A stretch of DNA of 64,000 nucleotides from FEN-1219 sp963713355 (GTDB taxonomy: Bacteria > Pseudomonadota > Gammaproteobacteria > Steroidobacterales > Rariloculaceae): positions 310,001-374,000 of the forward strand of contig CAVQLK010000006.1 in NCBI GenBank assembly GCA_963713355.1, written 5' to 3'. This document shows positions 25,244-32,873 of the stretch, piece after piece; position 1 is the first letter of the stretch; every line of letters begins with the position of its first letter. Made by a program: the position numbers and the translations under genes. The notes under the pieces were generated by a model. The model ran no database searches, had not been told where the DNA came from, and saw only the letters and a program-made list of their open reading frames with translations.

Positions 25244-26524
25244 ATGCCTTACCTGACGAAGAAGCACCTTTCGCGCCGCAAGCTGCTTCGCGGCGCCGGC
25301 GTGGCCTTGGCGCTGCCGTTGCTCGAGTCGATGCTTCCGGCCGCGACGCGGCGTGCCTGGGCAGCCGGGGAGGCGCCGGCGCGCGTCGCGTTCATGTACA
25401 TCCCTCACGGAGCCGTCATGGACGGCTGGCTGCCGGCGAGTGCCGCCGGCGATCTGGCGCTCGGACCGACGATGCAGTCACTCGAGCCGTGGCGCCATCG
25501 GTTGAACGTCGTGAGCGGGCTGACGCTCCCGGCGGCGTACGTCGGCGAGGCGACGGCCGGAGCCAACCACATGCGCTCATCGCGCTGCTGGCTCACCTGC
25601 GCGCCGCTCGAGACGGGCGCGTCGCCGACGTCGGCCGATCAGGTCGCGGCTGCGCACATCGGCCAGGAGACGCCGCTGCCGTCGCTGGAGCTTGCTCTCG
25701 AAAGCGGCGAGTCGATCGCCTATCGCACCCCGACGACGCCGCTGCCGATGGAGACGAACCCGCGCATCGTGTTCGAGCGGCTGTTCGGCGACGGCAGCAC
25801 GCCCGAGGAGCGCGCCGCGCGCCAGCGGCAGCTCGCGAGCTTGCTCGACGCCGTCGCGGGCGAGGTCGCCCCGTTGCAGCGCAGCTTGCCGGCCGTCGAC
25901 CGCGAGCGTCTCGACCGCTATCTGACCGACATCCGCGAGCTCGAGCGCAGGCTCGCGCTTGCCGCCGATTCGACGGTCGCGGACCTCGAGGTTCCGGACA
26001 AGCCCGGCGGCGTACCGGCCGATTTCGAAGAGCATGCGGCGTTGATGTTCGATTTGCTCGCGCTAGCATGGCAAGCCGATCTCACGCGTGTCGCGACGTT
26101 GCTCGTTGCACGCGAGCTCAGCAACCGCGTCTATGGGCGCAGCGGCATTTCGGAAGGATTCCACAATTGCTCGCACCACTCGGAAGTGCCGGCCAATATC
26201 GAGCGGCTCGCGCGTTTGAACGAGTACCACACGCGGACGACGATCGGCTCGCTGTTGCAGAAGCTGGGCAGCACGCCCGATGGCGACGGCACGCTGCTCG
26301 ACCACTCGCTCGTCGTCTATGGCAGCGGCATGAGCAACGCGAATCAGCACGACCATCATCCGCTGCCGATGCTGCTCGCGGGCGGCGCGCGTGGCCTGCA
26401 AGGCGGGCGCCACATTCGTGTCGCCGAGGACATGCCGGCCGCGAACTTGCTGCTCGGCGTGCTCCACAAGCTCGACGTGCCGCTCGAGTCGTTCGCCGAC
26501 AGCACGGGAGCCGTCGAAATTTGA
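25244..26524 (+). CDS. DUF1552 protein with Tat signal (right arm)
   Basis: A 426-aa paralogue of the left-arm DUF1552 protein. Tat motif LSRRKLLRGAG then ALALPLLESMLP; conserved segments YIPHGAVMDGWLP, SRCWLTCAP, NCSHHSE and GSGMSNANQHDHHPLPMLLA. Likely periplasmic partner of the PSD1 protein encoded 20 bp upstream. ATG 25244 has GGAGG eight bases before it. Its TGA stop overlaps the TTG start of the ankyrin gene. Function of the family is unknown; the His/Asp-rich C-terminal motif suggests metal binding by analogy with alkaline-phosphatase-fold proteins. Confidence 0.92.
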   Translation: MPYLTKKHLSRRKLLRGAGVALALPLLESMLPAATRRAWAAGEAPARVAFMYIPHGAVMDGWLPASAAGDLALGPTMQSLEPWRHRLNVVSGLTLPAAYVGEATAGANHMRSSRCWLTCAPLETGASPTSADQVAAAHIGQETPLPSLELALESGESIAYRTPTTPLPMETNPRIVFERLFGDGSTPEERAARQRQLASLLDAVAGEVAPLQRSLPAVDRERLDRYLTDIRELERRLALAADSTVADLEVPDKPGGVPADFEEHAALMFDLLALAWQADLTRVATLLVARELSNRVYGRSGISEGFHNCSHHSEVPANIERLARLNEYHTRTTIGSLLQKLGSTPDGDGTLLDHSLVVYGSGMSNANQHDHHPLPMLLAGGARGLQGGRHIRVAEDMPAANLLLGVLHKLDVPLESFADSTGAVEI

Positions 26525-28146
26525 GCATCGCGTCCGCATCGGTGCGTGCATCCGCTGTGCTGCTGCTCGCGGCGCTGACGGCCACGACTGCGGCGCAAGC
26601 GCCGCTCGCGCCGCGCGCCGAGGATGTGCCGTCGTCGCAGCTAGCCGAAGCCGCCCAACGCGGCGACGCCGCGGCCGTGCGCGCGTTGCTGGCGGCCGGC
26701 GGGCTTGACGTCGACGCGCCGAGCCGCGACGGCACGCCGGCGCTGCATTGGGCCGTGCGCGGCGGGGATCGCAAGACGGCCGAGCTCCTGCTCGAGGCGG
26801 GCGCCGACGTGAGCTTGCCCAACCGCTATGGCGTGCGGCCGCTGAATCTCGCGCTCGAAGCCGCGGATCCGGCGCTGACGCTGCGCCTGCTCGAAGCCGG
26901 CGCGGACGCCGCGGCGCCGGATCGCGCCGGCGAGCCGCCGCTGATGATCGCGGCGCGCGTCGGTAACCCCGAGCTCAGCAGGGCGTTGCTCGAGCACGGC
27001 GCGGCCGTCGACGCGCGCGATGAGCACTTTGGCCAGACTCCGCTGATGATCGCGGCACGCGAAGGCCACCTCGAGACGGCGCGTGTGCTGCTTATGGCCG
27101 GCGCCGACGTCGATGCGCAAACTGAACCCGAGGCGCCGCCGCGTTTCGTTCCACCGAGCGAGTCGCCCGAGGGGCTGTCTCGCGGCGCCGGTATCATCCG
27201 CGCGGGCTGGCCGGATAGCCGCGGCAAGCGCTTTCCGGCCGGCGGCTCGAAGACGCCGCTTCTGTACGCGACGCGCGAGGGCCACCTCGAGCTGGCGCGT
27301 CTGTTGATCGACCACGGCGCGAGCCTCGAGCTCGCCGACGGCAACGGCGTGACGCCGCTGATCAGTGCGATCGCCAACGCGAGCATCATTCGGGTGAACC
27401 GCACGGGCACGAGCGATCATTTGAGGATCGCACAGCTCCTGCTCGATGCGGGCGCAAACGTCAACGCGGAGGACTGGTACGGTGAGACTCCGCTCTGGGC
27501 GGCCGTCGACGTGCGCAACCTCGAGCTCGGCCGCGACGGCAATGACCGCAGCCTGCGCGATGAGGCGCTTGCGCTGATCGAGCGCTTGCTAGAGCGTGAC
27601 GCCAATCCAAACGCGCGCACGCGCGAGTTCCCGCACGAGCGGCGGTTCATCCTCGTCGTCGTCGGCTCCGTGTCGTGGGTCGATCTGACGGGCCAGACGC
27701 CATTCTTGCGCGCCGCCGCGTCCGGCGACTTCGAAGTCATGCATTTGCTGCTCGCGTACGGCGCCGATCCGAACATCGCGACCGACGCCGGCACGACGCC
27801 GCTGATGGTTGCCGCCGGCGTGAACTGGGCCGTCGCCGAGACGTTCGATCTGGGTAACGAAGCGCTGCTCGAAGCGGTGAAGCTTGCGCATTCGCTTGGC
27901 AACGACGTGAACGCCATGAACTCGATGGGCATCGCGGCAATTCACGGTGCCGCGAATCGCGGCGCGAACGACGTCATCGAGTATCTCGCGGCGAATGGGG
28001 CGCGGCTCGACGTCGCCGACGCGCAAGGCCGCACGCCGCTCGACTGGGCCGAAGGCGTCTTTCTCGCGACGCATCCGCCCGTGCGCAAGCCCGAGACGAT
28101 CGCTTTGCTGGAACGCTTACTCAGAGAACAAGGATCAACGCAATGA
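26521..28146 (+). CDS. Secreted ankyrin-repeat protein (right arm)
   Basis: A 541-aa secreted ankyrin-repeat protein. The start is taken as TTG 26521, which overlaps the DUF1552 stop (TTGA) and has GGGAG ten bases upstream; it gives a clean signal peptide ending TAAQA near residue 27. GTG 26542 is an alternative. About nine ankyrin repeats follow, interrupted by an insert with GAGIIRAGWP that the left-arm copy shares. The C-terminal end (GRTPLDWAEGVFLATHPP) is also nearly identical in the two copies. It overlaps the dehalogenase-like gene by 4 bp (ATGA). Confidence 0.9.
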   Translation: MSIASASVRASAVLLLAALTATTAAQAPLAPRAEDVPSSQLAEAAQRGDAAAVRALLAAGGLDVDAPSRDGTPALHWAVRGGDRKTAELLLEAGADVSLPNRYGVRPLNLALEAADPALTLRLLEAGADAAAPDRAGEPPLMIAARVGNPELSRALLEHGAAVDARDEHFGQTPLMIAAREGHLETARVLLMAGADVDAQTEPEAPPRFVPPSESPEGLSRGAGIIRAGWPDSRGKRFPAGGSKTPLLYATREGHLELARLLIDHGASLELADGNGVTPLISAIANASIIRVNRTGTSDHLRIAQLLLDAGANVNAEDWYGETPLWAAVDVRNLELGRDGNDRSLRDEALALIERLLERDANPNARTREFPHERRFILVVVGSVSWVDLTGQTPFLRAAASGDFEVMHLLLAYGADPNIATDAGTTPLMVAAGVNWAVAETFDLGNEALLEAVKLAHSLGNDVNAMNSMGIAAIHGAANRGANDVIEYLAANGARLDVADAQGRTPLDWAEGVFLATHPPVRKPETIALLERLLREQGSTQ

Positions 28147-29087
28147 CCGACTCGATCGATCGCCGCGCCGTGCTGCGCAACGCTTCGCTGCTCGCGGCTG
28201 GGGCGGTGCTGAGCAGGACCCTAGCCGCACAGCAGAGCGCGCCGGCGCCGCTGCCGCCGTTTCCGGGCTTCATGGCGCACGACGTTCCGACGAGCGGCGG
28301 CGTCACGATCCACGCCGTCAAGGGCGGCAGCGGGCCGCCCTTGCTGCTCCTGCACGGTGCGCCGCAGACCCACTACACGTGGCGCGACGTCGCCCCGCGG
28401 CTCGCCGAGGAATACACGGTGGTCACCGCCGACTTGCGCGGTTACGGCGACAGCAGCCAGCCGCAGGGATTGCCCGATCACTCGAATTACTCGAAACGCG
28501 CAATGGCTTTGGATCAAGTCGAAGTCATGCGCCACTTCGGCTTCGAGCGCTTCGCCCTCGTCGGCCAGGACCGAGGCGGCCGCGTCGCGCATCGTCTGGC
28601 GCTCGATCATCCCGACGCGGTCACACGCGCCGTCTTCATCGACATCGTGCCGACATATTACCTCTACACTCATGTGACGCTCGGGTTCATCCAGTCGTAC
28701 CCGCACTGGTTCAACCTGCTGCAGCCGTCGCCAGCGGGGGAGAACTCGGCCGCCGCGCTCCAGGGGCAGGGCAATACGCCGCCGCAGCTCGAGTACCGGC
28801 GCAGGAACGGCACGCCCGAGGGCCGCCATGCAATGTGCGAGGACTATCGCGCCGCCGCCTCGATCGACCTCGAGCACGACGCCGCCGACCTGGACCGCCG
28901 CATCCGTTGCCCGCTGCACGTGCTGTGGGCGGCCGACGGCGCGATGGACCGGCTTTACGACGTGCTCGCAATCTGGCGCGAGCGCGCGCGCAACGTCACG
29001 GGCAAGGGCATGCCGGGCGGCCACAACATGCAGGAAGGCGCGCCCGACGAGGTGCTCGCCGAGCTGCGCGAGTTCCTGCGCGCTTAA
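28143..29087 (+). CDS. Tat-exported alpha/beta hydrolase with fluoroacetate/haloacetate dehalogenase active site
   Basis: A 314-aa hydrolase of the haloacetate dehalogenase/epoxide hydrolase branch. HGAP (71-74) forms the oxyanion region. The nucleophile is Asp143 in VGQDRGGRVAHR with R144 and R147 in the carboxylate-binding positions of fluoroacetate dehalogenase. HW (188-189, YPHWFNLL) and Y235 (EDYRAAASIDLEHD) match its fluoride pocket, D167 is the likely acid and H294 (GGHNMQ) the base. The N-terminus IDRRAVLRNASLLAAGAVL is a Tat signal, unexpected for this usually cytosolic family. Last gene of the right arm, overlapping the ankyrin stop. The dehalogenase call rests on motif match only; epoxide or ester hydrolysis remains possible. 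Confidence 0.85.
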   Translation: MTDSIDRRAVLRNASLLAAGAVLSRTLAAQQSAPAPLPPFPGFMAHDVPTSGGVTIHAVKGGSGPPLLLLHGAPQTHYTWRDVAPRLAEEYTVVTADLRGYGDSSQPQGLPDHSNYSKRAMALDQVEVMRHFGFERFALVGQDRGGRVAHRLALDHPDAVTRAVFIDIVPTYYLYTHVTLGFIQSYPHWFNLLQPSPAGENSAAALQGQGNTPPQLEYRRRNGTPEGRHAMCEDYRAAASIDLEHDAADLDRRIRCPLHVLWAADGAMDRLYDVLAIWRERARNVTGKGMPGGHNMQEGAPDEVLAELREFLRA

Positions 29088-29099
29088 AAAGCGTTCGCG

Positions 29100-31523
29100 C
29101 TACTCGGCGCGCAGCGATTGCATCGGGTCGACGCGCGTGACGCGACGCACCGGGAGATAGCCTGCGAGCAGAGCAGCTGCGAACAGCACGGTGGATACCG
29201 CGACGTAGGTCGCTGGATCGAGCGCCGTGACACCGAACAGCAGCGATTCCATGAGCCGAGTCAGCACTGCAGCGCCGCCGACGCCAAGCGCCACGCCGAC
29301 GGCGACGAGCGCGAGCACGTGCCCGAGGAGCATGCCTTTCAGCGTGCCGGGTTGCGCGCCGAGCGCCATGCGGATGCCGAGCTCGCGCGTGCGCTGCGTC
29401 AGCACGTAGGCGACCACCGCGTAGATCCCAATGAGCCCGAGCAACAGGGCCATGCCGGACGTGATCGCGAGCAGCACGAGCGTCAGCGACCTGCGCGCCA
29501 TCGAGCGTGCGTATTGCGCGCCGAGCGGCTCGACGGAGCCGAGCGGCAGATCGGGGCTGACGGACCAGACGGCTCGGTGGAGCTCTTCGACGAAGGCCGG
29601 CGTCCCGGCGCGATCGCTGCGCACGAAATAGAACATCGTACGGCTCGCGTATTGCGCCACGCCTTCGGCCTGCGTCAGATACACGGCTTCCGGTGCGCGC
29701 CGGTCGACGCCGTGATGGTGAATGTCGCCGACGACACCGATGATCGTGGACTGCGGCGCGGTTGCGCTGCGACCGAGCGTATGGCCGAGCGCCGCACCCG
29801 GGGAACCCCAGCGCGCCGTCGCGATGTTCGCCGAGACGATTACGACCTGGCGACCTTCGTAGGTGTCGGCCCATTCGAAGTCGCGACCCGCGAGCAGCGG
29901 GGTGCCGAGCGTCGCGAAGAAGCCCGGCGAGGCATAGCGGAACTCCGTCTCGGCAGGCTCGGGCGCGTTGTCGAACACGAACGGGCCGCTCGGTCCGTCG
30001 CCGAGCAACGGCCGCCGCGACGCATAGGCCGCGGATTCGACGCCCGGCAGCGCCGCGATTCGCTCAGCGATGTCGTTCTGCATGCGCACGACGCGGGGAA
30101 ACTCGGGGTGGCTCACGGGCGGGATGAAAACGCGCAACGTCTGTACGTGCGCGGGATCTTGAACGGCGGCATCGACGGCACTCAAAGCCGCAAAGCTGCG
30201 GATCATGAGGCCCGAGCCGATCAATAGCACGAGCGCGAGCGCTACTTGCACCACGACGAGCGTGTTGCGCGCCCGGTGCGTCTCGCGGCCGGCGCTATAC
30301 GAGCGCGCGGCTCCGCGGAGCGCCTCGACGACGCGGGGCGCGGCGTGCTTCGCGATCGGGATCAGGCAGAGCAGCGCGCCGCAGAGCAGCGAGACGGCTA
30401 GCGTGAATAGCACGACGTTCGTGTCGACGGCGATTTCGAGCGCGCTCGGCAGCGCGCTGCCGGCGACTCTCAGCAGCGCGGGCAGAGCCGCGCTCGCGAG
30501 CACCAAGCCCGCTGCACCGCCGAGAAGCGCAAGCACGGCACTTTCGACCAACAAGCTGCGCGCAATCGCCCTCGAGGACGCGCCGAGCGCAGCGCGAATC
30601 GCGAGCTCTTGGCGGCGCGCTTCCGTGCGAACCAGCAGCAGGTTTGCGATGTTGGCGCACGCGATCAAGAGCAGCATGGCGATCCCGCCCATGAGCACCA
30701 GCAGCACTTCGTCGAGATCGCCGACGATGCGGTCCTTGAGCAGCCGGACGCTCGGGCCAGTCCAATTCTCTTCGACGGCCGCTCGTGGCGCTCCGGGGAA
30801 CGGCGGGAATGTCTCGGCGACCAGCGGAATCATGCGCGCGACGTCGGCGTTCGCGCGTTCCAAGGTCACGCCCTGCTCGAGGCGAGCGATGACGCGCTCG
30901 CCGATTCCGGTCGAAAACGTTCTCGCCCGATCCGGTTGCCCCGGCGTTAGCACCGCGGCCTGCTCTTCGAGGAACCTGAACGTTGGCGGTAACACGCCGA
31001 CGATCTCGACGGGTGCCCCGTCGAGCGTCAGCGTGCGCCCGACGACGTCGCGCGCGCCGCCGAAGCGTCGCTGCCAGTAGCCGTACGACAGCATCGCGGT
31101 CAGCGGGTTGCCGGGCGTGTCGTCGGCTGCCGTGAATCGCCGGCCGAGCAAGGGCTCGACGCGCAGCGTCGAAAGGAACTCGACGCTCGCGCGGACGGCG
31201 TGGATCTCCTCGGGATCGCCGGCGCCCGTCACGGTGGCCGTAGTCGGGTACCAGATCGCGACGGATTCGAATGTCGTGTTGTGGTCGCGATACGTGAAGT
31301 AGAACGCGGGCGACCCGTCGTGCTCGTCGTCGTCGAGATGAGGCATGAGGTGGCGCACGGCGACGAGGCGTTCCGACTGCGGGAACGGCAGCGGTTCGAG
31401 CAGGACTCCGTCGACGACGCTGAAGATCGCCGTCGTAGCGCCGATTGCGACGGCGAGCGTGGCGACGGTCGCGAGCGCGAAGACCGGCGCTCGAAGCAAA
31501 GTTCGAACCGTATGGCGCAGCAT
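29100..31523 (-). CDS. ADOP-type ABC transporter permease (MacB/FtsX-like), orphan
   Basis: An 807-aa permease with two MacB_PCD-FtsX units: N-terminal helix (residues 12-36), periplasmic domain, three helices (about 275-400), second periplasmic domain, three helices (about 680-800). The start RTLLRAPVFALATVATLAVAIG and the motifs RRQELAIRAALGAS and RTRELGIRMALGA are typical of the acidobacterial duplicated orphan permease group. No ATPase gene lies beside it. It probably works with an ATPase encoded elsewhere in lipoprotein or peptide handling. Start ATG has GAGGGG nine bases upstream. It converges with the dehalogenase-like gene, 12 bp apart. Confidence 0.88.
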   Translation of the reverse strand: MLRHTVRTLLRAPVFALATVATLAVAIGATTAIFSVVDGVLLEPLPFPQSERLVAVRHLMPHLDDDEHDGSPAFYFTYRDHNTTFESVAIWYPTTATVTGAGDPEEIHAVRASVEFLSTLRVEPLLGRRFTAADDTPGNPLTAMLSYGYWQRRFGGARDVVGRTLTLDGAPVEIVGVLPPTFRFLEEQAAVLTPGQPDRARTFSTGIGERVIARLEQGVTLERANADVARMIPLVAETFPPFPGAPRAAVEENWTGPSVRLLKDRIVGDLDEVLLVLMGGIAMLLLIACANIANLLLVRTEARRQELAIRAALGASSRAIARSLLVESAVLALLGGAAGLVLASAALPALLRVAGSALPSALEIAVDTNVVLFTLAVSLLCGALLCLIPIAKHAAPRVVEALRGAARSYSAGRETHRARNTLVVVQVALALVLLIGSGLMIRSFAALSAVDAAVQDPAHVQTLRVFIPPVSHPEFPRVVRMQNDIAERIAALPGVESAAYASRRPLLGDGPSGPFVFDNAPEPAETEFRYASPGFFATLGTPLLAGRDFEWADTYEGRQVVIVSANIATARWGSPGAALGHTLGRSATAPQSTIIGVVGDIHHHGVDRRAPEAVYLTQAEGVAQYASRTMFYFVRSDRAGTPAFVEELHRAVWSVSPDLPLGSVEPLGAQYARSMARRSLTLVLLAITSGMALLLGLIGIYAVVAYVLTQRTRELGIRMALGAQPGTLKGMLLGHVLALVAVGVALGVGGAAVLTRLMESLLFGVTALDPATYVAVSTVLFAAALLAGYLPVRRVTRVDPMQSLRAE

Positions 31524-31814
31524 GATCTCGTCCCCTCAGCCGATCATACGATCGTTTTGCAACGGCCATGCCACGAGCCGGGGTAGCCGCAACCTGCTGA
31601 ATTTACCGGCACCCGCGGATGATCGGCCGCGATGGCGGAGGCCGGCCGGTGTCCCGAAATCGAGCTTAGATCCCGCTATCGCGACGCCGCTCGGCGCTGG
31701 TGGCTGCGCGCAGTCGAAGCATGGATACTGTGCCGCGTCGAGGCATTGGGCGCGATCCTCCGGGTCGATGCAAGAGTTCTACGTTCGGACGGCCTGGCGA
31801 ATCAAGGGCACGGC

Positions 31815-32672
31815 GTGAGCAAGGAGCTCAACGATCGAGTCCTGTTCTGCGCTCGCGCGTGGCGCGTCGCGATCGAGCGCACTGTCGCGACGCCGACGTC
31901 GCTGATCGTGCACGGCAAACGCGCCGGCACGCCCGTCGTGCTGAAGGTCGTCAAAGACCAGGACGACGAATGGCGCTGCGGCGAGATCACAGCGAGGTTC
32001 GGCGGCCGCGGCGTCGTGCAGGTCTACGAGCACATGGACGGCGCCGCGCTGTTCGAGAAGCTGGACCCGGGCGAGCCCCTCGCGGCGCTGACGCTTGGGG
32101 GCCGCGACGACGAAGCGACGGACATCATCGCCACGATGCTCGGTCGCATGGCGCCCGGGGATCCACCCGAGGGCTGCCCGACCGTCGAGCAGTGGGGCGA
32201 AGGCTTCATGCGTTATCTCGCGAGCCGCGACGAGCGCATTCCGCACACGCTGCTCGAGCCGGCGGGCCGCATCTTTCGCGATCTATGCCGGACGCAGCGC
32301 AATCCGGCGCTGCTGCACGGAGATCTGCATCATTACAACGTGCTATCGGATCGCGCGCGCGGCTGGTGCGCGATCGACGTCAAGGGTGTCGTAGGCGAGC
32401 TCGAATATGAGCTGGGCGCCGCGCTGCGCAATCCGATCGATCGGCCGGACCTCTTCGCGAAGCTCGACGTTGTCCAGCACCGGCTCGAGCACTTCGGGCT
32501 CGCGCTCGGAATCGACACGAGCCGAGCGCGCGGGTGGTGCTTCGCACAAGCCGTGCTCGCTGCCATCTGGAACGTCGAGGATGGCGGCGGCGACGCCGAG
32601 CGCGACGCGGTGCTCGCACTGGCACGCGGGTTGCTCGACTCGAGCGCGTTGCGTGGCGATTTCCTCGACTGA
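31815..32672 (+). CDS. Aminoglycoside O-phosphotransferase, APH(6)/streptomycin-kinase-like
   Basis: A 285-aa kinase-fold protein of the aminoglycoside/hydroxyurea resistance kinase group. LLHGDLHHYNVL (catalytic loop, base Asp in HGD) and CAIDVKGVVGELEYELGAALRNP (metal-binding Asp and the APH(6) segment usually read as IDPKG) are clear. GTG 31815 with AAGGG six bases upstream is chosen; an upstream in-frame start at 31632 would add an Arg/Trp-rich leader unlike the family. APH(6) enzymes inactivate streptomycin. Whether this one does is unknown: it is a single gene, with no mobile element beside it and normal base composition. Confidence 0.8.
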   Translation: MSKELNDRVLFCARAWRVAIERTVATPTSLIVHGKRAGTPVVLKVVKDQDDEWRCGEITARFGGRGVVQVYEHMDGAALFEKLDPGEPLAALTLGGRDDEATDIIATMLGRMAPGDPPEGCPTVEQWGEGFMRYLASRDERIPHTLLEPAGRIFRDLCRTQRNPALLHGDLHHYNVLSDRARGWCAIDVKGVVGELEYELGAALRNPIDRPDLFAKLDVVQHRLEHFGLALGIDTSRARGWCFAQAVLAAIWNVEDGGGDAERDAVLALARGLLDSSALRGDFLD

Positions 32673-32722
32673 CGCCTTGCTCTTCCGTTCCCCGAGGTGC
32701 TCATCGGTCGGTCTCGACAGTG

Positions 32723-32775
32723 CGTTGCTCTGCAACGACACACCGCTTGAGATGCGTCCTGCACCCGAGTAATCT
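32723..32775 (+). promoter_or_regulatory. Promoter of the second TonB receptor, with a preceding hairpin
   Basis: TTGAGA (32747-32752), 17 bp and TAATCT (32770-32775) resemble a sigma-70 promoter, with a near-consensus -35 and a poor -10; the leader to the ATG would be about 90 nt. Just upstream CGTTGC-TCT-GCAACG (32723-32737) is a perfect 6-bp hairpin that could end transcription of the kinase gene, though without a U-tract. Confidence 0.35.
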
Positions 32776-32873
32776 CGTGCCCTCTCGCAACGGTCTGGCG
32801 TTGCTTATTCGCACCATTCAGCCCGACACAGCAGTGGCGAACCCTACAACGCGTTAACAGGAAGGGGATCTCG

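Noticed and set aside
25204..26520. Continuous frame reading from 25204 into the right-arm ankyrin protein
   Set aside because: The upstream part is the out-of-frame shadow of DUF1552; the ankyrin signal peptide starts at TTG 26521.
29081..29093. CGCTT-AAA-AAGCG hairpin as terminator between convergent genes
   Set aside because: Only a 5-bp stem without U-tract, overlapping the stop codon region; too weak to call.
31632..31814. Longer N-terminus for the APH(6)-like kinase
   Set aside because: Leader is Arg/Trp-rich and unlike the family; GTG 31815 has a ribosome site and gives the normal length.
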